Part shown: positions 6,009 through 13,397 of the stretch, one piece after another | Numbering within the stretch: the stretch's first letter is position 1 | Layout of the letters: each line of letters opens with the position of its first letter | Origin: a virus | IMG/VR virus record: IMGVR_UViG_3300035698_004611 | Location: 1-45,947 of that record | Length of the DNA: 45,947 nucleotides | Reading direction: 5' to 3' (one strand) | Notes under the pieces: model-generated | Database searches by the model: none | Told to the model about the DNA's origin: nothing | What the model saw: the letters and a program-made list of their open reading frames with translations, nothing else | Program-made: the position numbers and the translations under genes

Positions 6009-6848
6009 ATGAACTATAAAAAAATAAAATATTTTTCAATGTTTAGCGGTATAGGTGGGTTTGAATTAGGGATTGGCAAGTTGGCTGAGTGTATAGGTTA
6101 TTCCGAAATTGATAAATACGCAATCCAAATTTATAAAAAACATTTCCCTAAACATAAAAACTATGGAGACGCAACAAAAATTATTCCGTCAGAACTCCCA
6201 GACTTCGACCTTCTCGTTGGTGGATTTCCTTGCCAAAGTTTTTCTATTGCTGGAAAGCGGGGAGGATTTAAAGACACAAGAGGCACTCTCTTTTTTAATA
6301 TCGCAAAAATCGCAGAGGTTAAAAAACCTCGTCTTGTATTCCTTGAGAATGTCAAAGGACTCTTGTCGCATAATGAAGGCAATACCTTTGCGACAATCAT
6401 CTCAACCCTTGATGAATTGGGGTATGACTGTCAATGGCAAGTGCTTAACAGCAAAAATTTCGGCGTTCCCCAAAAAAGGGAAAGGGTGTTTATTGTCGGA
6501 CATCTTAGAGGAACACCCAGACCCAAAGTATTTCCTATCACAGGAGAAAATAAGGAAAGTTGTTCAGTGTTACCAAGCAAGAGAGTTCAAAACAGGAAAA
6601 AGACAAGGACAAATTATGTTAAATACGAAGATTCCGAAAGAAGCGTGGACGATTACATCAACGCAAATAATTGGCAGGACTACATTTTTGATTCCAGTCA
6701 TAGAATTTTAACACCCCTTGAGCGTGAACGCCTACATGGTTTCCCAGACAGTTGGACAGGGGAGTTGAGTGATGAACAGAGATGTAAGACATTAGGCAAT
6801 GCGGTAACTGTAAATGTTGTTAAAGCAATTTTTGAAAGATTAATATGA
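6009..6848 (+). CDS. C5-cytosine DNA methyltransferase
   Basis: A 279-residue enzyme that methylates cytosine C5 with S-adenosylmethionine. Motif I is FSGIGGFELG (12-21), motif IV has PCQ with catalytic C75, motif VI has ENV (113-115), motif VIII is QKRERVFIVG (155-164), motif IX is LTPLERERLHGFP and motif X is TLGNAVTVNVV. The target-recognition stretch is short, so the protein is at the small end of the family. No restriction enzyme is next to it, which fits an orphan phage methylase protecting viral DNA. The ATG is preferred over an in-frame GTG at 5994. Confidence 0.93.
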   Translation: MNYKKIKYFSMFSGIGGFELGIGKLAECIGYSEIDKYAIQIYKKHFPKHKNYGDATKIIPSELPDFDLLVGGFPCQSFSIAGKRGGFKDTRGTLFFNIAKIAEVKKPRLVFLENVKGLLSHNEGNTFATIISTLDELGYDCQWQVLNSKNFGVPQKRERVFIVGHLRGTPRPKVFPITGENKESCSVLPSKRVQNRKKTRTNYVKYEDSERSVDDYINANNWQDYIFDSSHRILTPLERERLHGFPDSWTGELSDEQRCKTLGNAVTVNVVKAIFERLI

Positions 6849-6976
6849 TACACATAAGCACCATAAAAGAATTAAGAGCTTCTTTAAAAGAAGATAGGAA
6901 GTGGAATAGGTATCTACTCGGTTTTGCGATTATATTTTTACCAGTAGCACTCATTTTCTTTTTACTAAACTCTTGA
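6845..6976 (+). CDS. Small single-helix membrane protein
   Basis: A 43-residue frame overlapping the methyltransferase stop as ATGA. It has a charged N-terminal half (KELRASLKEDRKW) and one hydrophobic helix at about 23-42. The coupling to the previous gene supports translation. Function unknown. Confidence 0.45.
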   Translation: MIHISTIKELRASLKEDRKWNRYLLGFAIIFLPVALIFFLLNS

Positions 6977-7006
6977 CATTTAAACACATATTATTAACTA
7001 CAAATT

Positions 7007-7258
7007 ATGAGCAAAAGAAGAGACTTACAAAAGAGCTTAATCTGTTTAATCCCCAACCAACCTATTCAAATGTTTGGCAGACAAGCATACCGCAATAAGG
7101 CTATATTGTGCCATAGGTGGGGGGTTGAAGACGGCAAGCTCCATACTTTAAGAGAGACCGCCGAAGAGTTTGGTTTGCAGTTTCAAAGGATAAATCAGAT
7201 TGAAAAAACCTTCTTTGATAAGATTGGGATTAGAGAGTTATCCACAAAATACTTTTAA
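7007..7258 (+). CDS. Sigma factor region 4-like DNA-binding protein
   Basis: An 83-residue protein. Residues about 38-72 read like sigma70 region 4.2: a WGVEDGK lead, TLRETAEEFGL as the first helix, then FQRINQIEKTFFDKI as the recognition helix with the conserved RI.QIE pattern. Regions 2 and 3 are missing, so it cannot be a whole sigma factor. It may bind -35 elements or RNA polymerase as an activator or anti-sigma-like factor. A TTGACA lies upstream at 6973 without a clear -10. A DnaA-box sequence TTATCCACA lies inside the 3' end of the gene (7238-7246). Confidence 0.7.
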   Translation: MSKRRDLQKSLICLIPNQPIQMFGRQAYRNKAILCHRWGVEDGKLHTLRETAEEFGLQFQRINQIEKTFFDKIGIRELSTKYF

Positions 7259-7264
7259 AAATCC

Positions 7265-7293
7265 TTGACTTTAGAATAGAATTATGCTAGGCT
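7265..7293 (+). promoter_or_regulatory. Promoter with extended -10 (TATGCTAGGCT)
   Basis: TTGACT (7265-7270), 17-base spacer, TAGGCT (7288-7293), with TG two bases before the -10. The -10 region and following bases match the promoter at 45735-45763 almost exactly. It would drive the genes from 7319 onward. Confidence 0.65.
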
Positions 7294-7318
7294 TTAAATA
7301 GTAAATTAAACTATAAGT

Positions 7319-7492
7319 ATGGAAATAAAAATGCACATTGAAGATATTTTAAAAGACGAAAAGCTAATCGAACACACTGGTCTCAACCCTAATTGTGTTA
7401 ACGATGGTATGGTCGGTGGTGCTGAATGGGAAAATATAGAAGTTGAATCAGTAAACTTAAAACTAAAATGCAAAAGAAAAAATACAAAATAA
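7319..7492 (+). CDS. Small hypothetical protein
   Basis: A 57-residue acidic-to-basic protein that is first after a strong promoter and overlaps the MT-A70 gene by 25 bases. It ends in a lysine-rich tail. No motif is recognised. Position and overlap favour a real gene. Confidence 0.5.
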   Translation: MEIKMHIEDILKDEKLIEHTGLNPNCVNDGMVGGAEWENIEVESVNLKLKCKRKNTK

Positions 7493-7998
7493 TCTATGCT
7501 GACCCACCTTGGGAATATGGTTCAATAACTAAACTTGGTAATGCTCGTAATTTTTATAAAACAATGACATTTCCTGAATTAGTAGAATTAGATATAAATC
7601 AAATTGCTGATGATAATTGTTTGCTATTTATGTGGGTAGTTAATCAAAAATTAGAAACTTGCATTTGGTTAGCAAAAGAATGGGGCTTTAAATATGTTGG
7701 TGTTGGTTTCGTATGGCATAAACCAAATAGAACTTTATGCGGTTATTATACAATGGCTCAAACTGAGCAATGTTTGATTTTTAAAAAAGGAAAAATACCA
7801 CAACCTAGAGGTGCTAGAAATATAAGACAATTTTTATCTAAGAAAGCAACTAAACATTCCGAAAAGCCGTCTGAGATTAGAAATAGAATTGAAAAAATGT
7901 TCCCCACTCAAGATAAATTAGAACTTTTTGCCCGTGAAAAAACAGACGGTTGGGATGTCTGGGGAAACGAAGTAGAAAGCGATGTTAAGATTAACTAA
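7468..7998 (+). CDS. MT-A70 family N6-adenine methyltransferase
   Basis: A 176-residue protein with the catalytic DPPW at residues 12-15 just after the start, as in phage and bacterial MT-A70 enzymes. Further matches are LLFMWVVNQ, FVWHKPN, GYYTMAQTEQCLIFKKG and HSEKPSEIRNRIEKMFP, all standard blocks of this family. It moves a methyl group from S-adenosylmethionine to N6 of adenine in DNA (or RNA). It is the second methyltransferase of the genome and likely helps avoid restriction or controls transcription. Confidence 0.92.
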   Translation: MQKKKYKIIYADPPWEYGSITKLGNARNFYKTMTFPELVELDINQIADDNCLLFMWVVNQKLETCIWLAKEWGFKYVGVGFVWHKPNRTLCGYYTMAQTEQCLIFKKGKIPQPRGARNIRQFLSKKATKHSEKPSEIRNRIEKMFPTQDKLELFAREKTDGWDVWGNEVESDVKIN

Positions 7999-8009
7999 AC
8001 CGCCTTGAT

Positions 8010-8300
8010 ATGAAAATTAAAGATAACTGCGTAGCTTGTGGCAAGAAAATAAAAGTAACTAAGATTGGCAAGCAAGGAAGATATAGGGCTATTGGAAACT
8101 ATTGCTGGGGGTGTAGCGGATTATGCAGACGTATAGTCGAATGCAAAGTAAAACTAAGAAACGCCGACACAGATAAGGAGCTTGATAAATATAAGAAAAG
8201 ACTCCAAGCGTTAATTGCCAGAGCCAAACATTATACATATATTCCCAAGTCAGCCTTTGAGAACTTAACAAATTATTACGGGGTAAATAGACAAAAATAA
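8010..8300 (+). CDS. Zinc-finger hypothetical protein
   Basis: A 96-residue protein with CVACGKK near residue 8 and CWGCSGLC near 32, a likely zinc ribbon, followed by a charged helix. It follows the MT-A70 gene by 11 bases. Family unknown; nucleic-acid binding is plausible. Confidence 0.65.
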   Translation: MKIKDNCVACGKKIKVTKIGKQGRYRAIGNYCWGCSGLCRRIVECKVKLRNADTDKELDKYKKRLQALIARAKHYTYIPKSAFENLTNYYGVNRQK

Positions 8301-8315
8301 TTAAATAACAAAAAT

Positions 8316-8747
8316 ATGACAAAGTTTAAAGTGGGGGATAAGTGTAGGGTTAAAGATTCTAGTATTGGTGAATGTCCTTATTTTAGAACAGAATATAAGG
8401 ATGATAATGGTTGTTACATTAAAATAACCGATATTGGCCCTGAGGGTGGTTATCACTATGACATACTTAATAGTATGGATAAAAAAGTTGATACTTGTTT
8501 AGGATGTTTTAAAGATAAAGATTTAATTCCATTTAAGATTCAAAAACAAAAACCATATAAATTCGTTGTTACTTGGAAAGAAGAGGAAGACCCTGCTGAA
8601 TACTTCACTTCCAAAACAAAGGCACAGAAGTTTATTAACGAGCTATTTGAGAAAGAAGAAGTTATTAAGGAGTCAATTCGTTTAGTTGAAATTGCTAATA
8701 TGTGGGAGGTTCAACAAACCCACAAACTACAGTTAACAAAAAAATAA
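8316..8747 (+). CDS. Hypothetical protein
   Basis: A 143-residue soluble protein starting KFKVGDKCRVKD, a beta-rich opening like KOW/SH3-type domains, then CLGCFKDKDL and a helical, glutamate-rich C-terminus. No family recognised. It lies in the early cluster between small genes in the same direction. Confidence 0.65.
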   Translation: MTKFKVGDKCRVKDSSIGECPYFRTEYKDDNGCYIKITDIGPEGGYHYDILNSMDKKVDTCLGCFKDKDLIPFKIQKQKPYKFVVTWKEEEDPAEYFTSKTKAQKFINELFEKEEVIKESIRLVEIANMWEVQQTHKLQLTKK

Positions 8748-8748
8748 T

Positions 8749-8931
8749 ATGTCAGCATTTGAAAAATACATTAAATCTTTAGAGGGACTATTGAAAGCTG
8801 TTGAAGTTCTAGATAAAGTAGAAGAAACCCAAAGAAAGCTAATAGATTCTTCGGCTGGTCTTAGAGACTTTCTTTCTGACTTAAAATACTATGAGAAGTT
8901 TGGCAGTAAAAATAAACATATACTAAAATGA
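8749..8931 (+). CDS. Small helical hypothetical protein
   Basis: A 60-residue, mostly helical and charged protein. It begins two bases after the previous stop and overlaps the next gene as ATGA. No motif recognised. Confidence 0.55.
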   Translation: MSAFEKYIKSLEGLLKAVEVLDKVEETQRKLIDSSAGLRDFLSDLKYYEKFGSKNKHILK

Positions 8932-9110
8932 GCATAAAACAAAACGAACAAGTCTTAGAAAGCACCACAGACGCTTTAATAGAAGAAGGTTATTCCCTAG
9001 AGGAAGCCCAAAATAAAGCATCTCTATTTATGGAGCATAACGACCCAGTGTATTTAACGAGTGATTTAACAGCAGAACAAGAATTAGCATTAGACTGTGA
9101 AATGATATGA
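8928..9110 (+). CDS. Small acidic hypothetical protein
   Basis: A 60-residue acidic protein with helices (LEEAQNKASLFM) and coupled overlaps at both ends. No family recognised. Confidence 0.55.
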   Translation: MSIKQNEQVLESTTDALIEEGYSLEEAQNKASLFMEHNDPVYLTSDLTAEQELALDCEMI

Positions 9111-9277
9111 AAGAAGAAAAACAAATATATAATGTTGAGTTTAACAAGTTTGGCTCTATTTATGTTGCGGCTAAAACTTTTGAGGAAGCTGAAGATAAAT
9201 TTAGAGAAGTCTATCCATCTGAATCTGATTTTAAAATTAATGCAATGATAAAGCAGGATATTAAAATTATTATTTAA
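9107..9277 (+). CDS. Small hypothetical protein
   Basis: A 56-residue protein with an alternating beta-alpha pattern (IYVAAKTFEEAEDKFREVYP), overlapping the previous stop. The pattern is common in small phage proteins of unknown role. A 13-codon frame follows before the exonuclease gene and is coupled to it by an ATGA overlap; it may be real. Confidence 0.5.
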   Translation: MKEEKQIYNVEFNKFGSIYVAAKTFEEAEDKFREVYPSESDFKINAMIKQDIKIII

Positions 9278-9319
9278 AATTATGTCAGCAACTAGCGAAT
9301 ACGCAAACCAAATAAACTT

Positions 9320-10036
9320 ATGAAAAAAATAATTTACAAAGATATAGATACGGGAATAGTTCAGGTAACAATAGCTGATGAACGGTGGTACATGAAAGAT
9401 GATAAAGCCGTTCCCTCTGTTACTTGGATTACAAGTTACTATCCGAAGGGAACACCATTTTATAAGTGGCTTGCTTCTAAGGGTTGGAATGAGGCAGAAG
9501 CTATTAAAAAATCTGCAGGCGATAAAGGTTCTAGAGTTCATAAGGCAGTTGAGAATTTACTTAAGGGTCAAGTTGTCAAAATGGACGATAAGTATTTAAA
9601 CAAAACCACCGATAAAGATGAGGAACTTGCTCTAGAAGAATATGAGGCAATAATGAGTTTTACTAAATGGTTTGTAGAAAATAAACCAAAAACTATATCA
9701 ACCGAATTTATTGTTTGGAATGACAAGGAAAACTATGCTGGAACGGTAGATTACCTGTGTGAGATTGACGGACAGAAGTGGATTGTAGATTTTAAGACCT
9801 CAAACTATATATGGCCAGAACATCAGATACAAATTTCTGCCTACAAAAAAGCATTGGGTCAAGATGTTAAATTGGGTATTTTGCAACTCGGTTATCCTCG
9901 CAATAAAAAAGGTTTTAAATTTACAGAGATACAGGACAAATATAATCTGTTCCTAAGTGCTAAAACTATTTGGCAAGAAGAAGCTGGAAAACAGCAACCA
10001 AAAGTTAGAGATTATCCAACATCATTAAAGATTTAA
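9320..10036 (+). CDS. PD-(D/E)XK exonuclease, RecB/Cas4-like
   Basis: A 238-residue protein with the RecB-family nuclease motifs. These are GSRVHKAVE (H74), a central GTVDYL with D144, the DFK of IVDFKTS at 157-159, and HQIQISAYKKAL at 168-179, which corresponds to the family QxxxY motif. No cysteine cluster is seen, so an iron-sulphur Cas4 is unlikely. With the SSB-like protein at 10383 and the NinG-like protein at 11971 it forms a recombination set. 5' to 3' resection of viral DNA ends is the likely job, by family knowledge. Confidence 0.85.
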   Translation: MKKIIYKDIDTGIVQVTIADERWYMKDDKAVPSVTWITSYYPKGTPFYKWLASKGWNEAEAIKKSAGDKGSRVHKAVENLLKGQVVKMDDKYLNKTTDKDEELALEEYEAIMSFTKWFVENKPKTISTEFIVWNDKENYAGTVDYLCEIDGQKWIVDFKTSNYIWPEHQIQISAYKKALGQDVKLGILQLGYPRNKKGFKFTEIQDKYNLFLSAKTIWQEEAGKQQPKVRDYPTSLKI

Positions 10037-10078
10037 AGAGATTAGATTATCATAAATATAATAATTAACAAAAAAGAT

Positions 10079-10354
10079 ATGAAGAAAATAAAATTAGGAG
10101 ACGAAGTAAAGCACCCAATAACAGGAGTAAAAGGAACAGCAGTTTATATGACTGACTATTTAAGTGGCTGTCGTAGAATTGGTGTCCAACAAAAAATTCA
10201 AAAAGATGGCACACTACCAGATAGTCTCGTTTTTGATGAGCCAGAAGTAGAATTAGTTAAGGCAAAACAAGTAAAAAGAAAAACCAATACTGGTGGTTTT
10301 AAACCACAAGTTGGTCGGCAACAAACTAAATCTAATTTATATACAATTAAATAG
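10079..10354 (+). CDS. Hypothetical protein, SH3/KOW-like start
   Basis: A 91-residue protein starting KKIKLGDEVKHPITGVKG, then VYMTDYLSGCRRIGVQ. Such openings occur in small phage proteins related to KOW-type beta barrels. The C-terminal third is basic and probably disordered. It lies between the exonuclease and the SSB, suggesting a link to DNA recombination. Function unknown. Confidence 0.6.
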   Translation: MKKIKLGDEVKHPITGVKGTAVYMTDYLSGCRRIGVQQKIQKDGTLPDSLVFDEPEVELVKAKQVKRKTNTGGFKPQVGRQQTKSNLYTIK

Positions 10355-10376
10355 GCAACCCCACTTTACGGGGTAA
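10355..10376 (+). promoter_or_regulatory. Hairpin just upstream of the SSB start
   Basis: ACCCC-actttac-GGGGT forms a five-base stem ending about eight bases before the ATG at 10383, where an SD would normally lie. Similar hairpins stand before 12427, 13203, 14342 and 28397. Confidence 0.4.
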
Positions 10377-10382
10377 AAAGAT

Positions 10383-10808
10383 ATGATTAAACTAAACATA
10401 CTATCGTTAGAGAAGAAAACAAGACAAGGTGCAAAAGGTCCATTTGATGTTTGGAACGGACAGTTTAAAAGCGAGAAAGGAGAGTTTTGGGCTTCAGGTT
10501 ATATCAATGACGGCAACAAGGATTGGCAAGTAGGAATGGATGTTGAAGTAGAAAAGATTGATACAGTAGTTAAGGGTGATAAGACTTTTTATAATTTAGT
10601 ATTTCAAGGTGGTGGCGGTGGGAAGATGTGGGATACAATTAACGACATTGAAAAAAGACTGGCTATGCTTGAGGCAAAAGTTAGTTTAAAGGTTGATGAC
10701 GGGGATGAGGGGATTAAGCAAGGATATGACTCTCAAGAAGACCCAGACTTTATCCCAGTAGAAGAGGGGGACAAAGAAGAAATTAAGAGTGAGGACATAC
10801 CATTTTGA
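10383..10808 (+). CDS. Single-stranded DNA-binding protein (SSB-like)
   Basis: A 141-residue protein. Residues 1-80 read as an OB-fold: repeated beta strands, FWASGYIND and GMDVEVEKIDTV. A coiled stretch follows, then an acidic tail ending EDIPF. The tail DIPF is the hallmark with which bacterial SSB proteins bind partner enzymes. It coats single-stranded DNA during replication and recombination and probably works with the adjacent exonuclease. The OB-fold assignment is weaker than the tail evidence. Confidence 0.75.
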   Translation: MIKLNILSLEKKTRQGAKGPFDVWNGQFKSEKGEFWASGYINDGNKDWQVGMDVEVEKIDTVVKGDKTFYNLVFQGGGGGKMWDTINDIEKRLAMLEAKVSLKVDDGDEGIKQGYDSQEDPDFIPVEEGDKEEIKSEDIPF

Positions 10809-11149
10809 TGCAAAAAATAACAGCCAATGAAATAATAAAAAGATTAAAGAACGGGGAGCTTGATAACCCATCTGCTCTAGCCGACTACTTAGTTATTCTC
10901 TCTGCTTCTTTAAATACGGCTGGAAACTTTGAATTAGAGGCAGATATTGCTTGCTCTAAAAAATGGACAGACTTAAAACCAGACTGCAAGACTGATAAAG
11001 AATGCGACCAAAAAGTAAAACAAACTAAAGAATACAAAGCGTGGCAACAAATGAGAATAGTTAATAAGACTTTAAGGGAAACTATTATGTCATTAAAAAA
11101 GAAGCTCGCTAATCTACACATAGAATTTCAGAGCGGGCAGAATTATTAG
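10808..11149 (+). CDS. Hypothetical helical phage protein
   Basis: A 113-residue helical protein (ITANEIIKRLKNGELDNP, then charged helices) that starts on the last base of the SSB stop (TGATG). Similar small proteins follow SSB genes in other phages. Function unknown. Confidence 0.6.
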   Translation: MQKITANEIIKRLKNGELDNPSALADYLVILSASLNTAGNFELEADIACSKKWTDLKPDCKTDKECDQKVKQTKEYKAWQQMRIVNKTLRETIMSLKKKLANLHIEFQSGQNY

Positions 11150-11175
11150 AATATCAAATGTATAATTAAAATAAA

Positions 11176-11376
11176 ATGGAAACAGAAGTTGAAATAATAG
11201 AAATCCCAATTACTTTTAGTTGCAGTTGCCCCAATGGAAAGCACAACCAATGCCCCATGAGAAAAACAATAAAAAACGGGGAGAATGAGAAAGAAGACAC
11301 AATGTATGAAGTATCTATTGGAGACGGTAAGCACTTGTTGTCCAAAAGACCAATTCTTAAAAACAAACTAAAATGA
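11176..11376 (+). CDS. Small Cys-containing hypothetical protein
   Basis: A 66-residue protein with CSCPNGKHNQCP near residue 15, which could bind a metal, and a basic C-terminus. It overlaps the next gene as ATGA. Family unknown. Confidence 0.5.
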   Translation: METEVEIIEIPITFSCSCPNGKHNQCPMRKTIKNGENEKEDTMYEVSIGDGKHLLSKRPILKNKLK

Positions 11377-11819
11377 AAACAGATTGGAAAGTAAATTCAA
11401 TAATATTATTTTTAGCATTCGTGTTGTCATCCATTATCTCAGTATCATGGCAAGATATATATCATAACTACTTCCCCCAACTCCTCCTAGAATATAAAGC
11501 AGAGAGAGTGGAAGAAAAGACGCTAAACTTCACACAAGCGTGGGTAACGGCTTATTCTCTGGAAGAAAGGCAAACAGACTCAACGCCATTTATTACAGCG
11601 TCAGGACTTAATTTAGAGGGTGTGAACTTGATTGAGAACCGATACTGTGCCTGCCCCCGCAAATATCCTTTTGGAACTGAATTTGAAATAATGGGAGAGA
11701 TTTGGAACTGCCAAGACAGAATGAATATTAGATACGATGACAGATTTGATTTACTATTCAGTTATAGAAAAAATGCTTTAGATTTTGGGATTATTAAAGT
11801 TAAAGTAACAGAACTATGA
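11373..11819 (+). CDS. Membrane-anchored 3D-domain protein (wall-active fold)
   Basis: A 148-residue protein with an N-terminal membrane segment (about 8-25) and then a 3D domain. It shows AWVTAYSLEERQTDSTPFITASG (55-78), PFGTEFEI, and the aspartates D115, D123 and D126 in QDR and YDDRFD. The 3D domain is a double-psi barrel related to RlpA and lytic transglycosylases, acting on peptidoglycan outside the membrane. In a phage this could help lysis or modify the wall. It lies among early genes rather than beside the holin, which is unusual. Confidence 0.75.
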   Translation: MKTDWKVNSIILFLAFVLSSIISVSWQDIYHNYFPQLLLEYKAERVEEKTLNFTQAWVTAYSLEERQTDSTPFITASGLNLEGVNLIENRYCACPRKYPFGTEFEIMGEIWNCQDRMNIRYDDRFDLLFSYRKNALDFGIIKVKVTEL

Positions 11820-11974
11820 ACAAAACATATTGCGACAAGTGTGGTGAACAGTGTGGGGAATTAAAGCCAGAAAGTTTTAAATATGAGTGTTATAGTAATA
11901 GTAAATTAATTATACTTTTTGACCTCTGCCCTAAATGCCTAAAAGAAGCTAAGGAATTTTTTAAGATTAAATGA
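11816..11974 (+). CDS. Small zinc-ribbon protein
   Basis: A 52-residue protein with CDKCGEQCG at 6-14 and CPKC at 38-41, a typical two-knuckle zinc site. It overlaps both neighbours as ATGA. Function unknown. Confidence 0.55.
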   Translation: MNKTYCDKCGEQCGELKPESFKYECYSNSKLIILFDLCPKCLKEAKEFFKIK

Positions 11975-12375
11975 AAAAGAAAACAATATCACAATTAAAA
12001 AAGATTTGCTGGAAACATTGCAGTCTGTATATCCGCCAAAGAGACTCTGATCGGAGAGGATATGGAAATTGTATTACTTGTGATAGAAAGGTTGAGTGGA
12101 AAAAAGCAGATGCAGGACACTACGTTTCAAGAGGATTTAATGCAACGCTTTTTGATGAAAGAAATGTCCACCTACAATGTAAAGGTTGTAACGGCCCAAG
12201 AGGCGGAATGCACCACAAATACGCTATTGTTTTAAAGGAACGATACGGAGAAGGAATATTAGAGGAGCTAGAAAAGAAATCCCGTGAGATTAAACAATTC
12301 ACCCACCAAGAGTTAGAGGAAAAAATAGAATACTTTAAAGAATTAACAAAAGAAATTGAAGCGAACAAGCAATAA
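11971..12375 (+). CDS. ninG: NinG/Rap-like recombination protein
   Basis: A 134-residue protein with CITC (34-37), ADAGHYVSRGF (46-56), DERNVHLQCKGCN (62-74) and a helical C-terminus. This order is the core of lambda NinG (Rap), an HNH-fold structure-specific nuclease that acts on branched DNA in phage recombination. It is shorter than lambda NinG (about 200 residues), lacking part of the N-terminus, but the metal-binding core is intact. It stands with an exonuclease and SSB in the same cluster. Confidence 0.8.
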   Translation: MKKKTISQLKKICWKHCSLYIRQRDSDRRGYGNCITCDRKVEWKKADAGHYVSRGFNATLFDERNVHLQCKGCNGPRGGMHHKYAIVLKERYGEGILEELEKKSREIKQFTHQELEEKIEYFKELTKEIEANKQ

Positions 12376-12426
12376 AAGCATTAAAATTAACAGCCCCACT
12401 ATCGGCTTAATGGTAGTAGAGAATTT

Positions 12427-13005
12427 ATGAAGAAATTAGCTGGTGGAAAATTAGCTGGTGGCAACCCAGAGCGGGGTAGAGTTGAAAATGATTTTTATGC
12501 TACTAATCCTGAAAGCGTGAAAGCATTACTTTGTGTTGAAAAAATATTTTCACCAATACTTGAGCCTGCCTGTGGTCAAGGACACATATCAAAGTTTTTT
12601 GATGATGGTAGTTACGACATTGCTTCCTATGATTTAATTGACAGAGGATATGGCAAGGGTGGAATTGATTTTTTAACTCACGAATTTAGACCTATTTATA
12701 ACACTGTAATCACAAATCCACCATTCAAACTATTCCAAGAATTTGTAGAGAAAGCGTTAAGAGTGGCTGATAAAAAAGTAATAATGTTTGGAAAACTACA
12801 AGCACTAGAGGGGTAAAAGAGGGCAACATTTTTAGAGACCACCCCGCTAAGAACTGTCTATGTATTTAAGAAAAGGCAAAAACCATTATGGAATGGCGTG
12901 GATTATTCTGATATTGTAGGAAGAAAAACCAGTAGCACAATGGCATTTGCTTGGTTTGTCTGGGAAAAAGGATTTATAGGAAAACCGACAATAGAATGGA
13001 TTTGA
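12427..13005 (+). pseudogene. DNA N6-adenine methyltransferase interrupted by an in-frame TAA
   Basis: The first 129 residues contain NDFYATNP, ILEPACGQGHIS (SAM motif I) and ITNPPFKLF (catalytic NPPF), ending at TAA 12814-12816 after MFGKLQALEG. The same frame continues for 62 codons: KRATFLETTPLRTVYVFKKR, then TMAFAWFVWEKGFIG, which are the usual C-terminal blocks of this phage family. A single codon change would restore a 192-residue protein. The break may be a real nonsense change, a sequencing error or a recoded stop; TAA is used as a normal stop throughout the window, so recoding is unlikely. Confidence 0.75.
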
Positions 13006-13062
13006 AGAATAATTAACAGCCCATCACCTTGCTTTATGGGTGAATAAGAATATTGTATATTT

Positions 13063-13156
13063 AGAGCTGTAGCTTGGTGGCAAAATTATTGCACCGAGTC
13101 ATACTCGGAGTTGCGGGGGCTGGCCACTCAATAAATCCCGTCCAGGCTTCAGCTTT
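13063..13156 (+). tRNA. tRNA-like element, possible CAT anticodon, aberrant T arm
   Basis: AGAGCTG (13063-13069) pairs with CAGCTTT (13150-13156), a seven-base acceptor-like stem, followed by TA as at tRNA positions 8-9. An anticodon-like arm CCGA-GTCATAC-TCGG puts CAT at 13100-13102, after T33 and before A37. The D arm is irregular. The T arm is abnormal: GCGGG/CCCGT encloses about 19 bases without a TTC loop, and eight extra bases precede the acceptor. The total of 94 nt is too long for a normal elongator tRNA. It could be a decayed tRNA-Met, a tRNA mimic or another structured RNA. Confidence 0.3.
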
Positions 13157-13174
13157 AAGTATAAAATTAAAACC

Positions 13175-13195
13175 TAAACCGCCTTTATAGGTGGT
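13175..13195 (+). promoter_or_regulatory. Hairpin before small gene start
   Basis: ACCGCCT-TTAT-AGGTGGT is a seven-base stem with one G-T pair, ending a few bases before the ATG at 13203. It is the clearest case of a recurring arrangement in which a hairpin replaces the SD in front of a start codon. Confidence 0.4.
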
Positions 13196-13202
13196 AGAAA
13201 GT

Positions 13203-13307
13203 ATGAAAAAATACAGACAAGTTTCAGATATAGAAATTGTCTATGATGCTCATAGACTTTATAAAAATGAGTGTTTTCGTGCGTTTGACTTAATTGTTTC
13301 AAAATGA
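13203..13307 (+). CDS. Short hypothetical protein (34 residues)
   Basis: A short frame, MKKYRQVSDIEIV followed by a mixed C-terminus. The stop lies inside a perfect eight-base inverted repeat (ATTGTTTC-aaaat-GAAACAAT, about 13293-13313). The hairpin before its start supports expression. It could also be chance. Confidence 0.35.
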   Translation: MKKYRQVSDIEIVYDAHRLYKNECFRAFDLIVSK

Positions 13308-13347
13308 AACAATAAATATATGCCAAAATTGACTAAAAGATTAAAAT

Positions 13348-13396
13348 CTATGCAACTTAACCCCAAACCTATGCAAAAATAGACCAATCTATGCAA
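13348..13396 (+). repeat. Three CTATGCAA direct repeats, 20-21 base period
   Basis: CTATGCAA occurs at 13348-13355, 13369-13376 and 13389-13396. The spacing of two helical turns puts the copies on one face of the DNA, as in protein-binding arrays. A 20-codon frame (13320-13382) crosses the first two copies and is probably chance. The third copy touches the structured RNA at 13398. Confidence 0.45.
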
Positions 13397-13397
13397 G

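Noticed and set aside
6109-6711. 200-codon + frame inside the C5 methyltransferase
   Set aside because: It lies in another frame of a gene whose motifs I to X are all clear. It is a shadow.
12814-12816. Alternative genetic code with TAA as sense
   Set aside because: TAA ends many genes here, including overlapping ones, at sensible places. One in-frame TAA is better explained by mutation or error.
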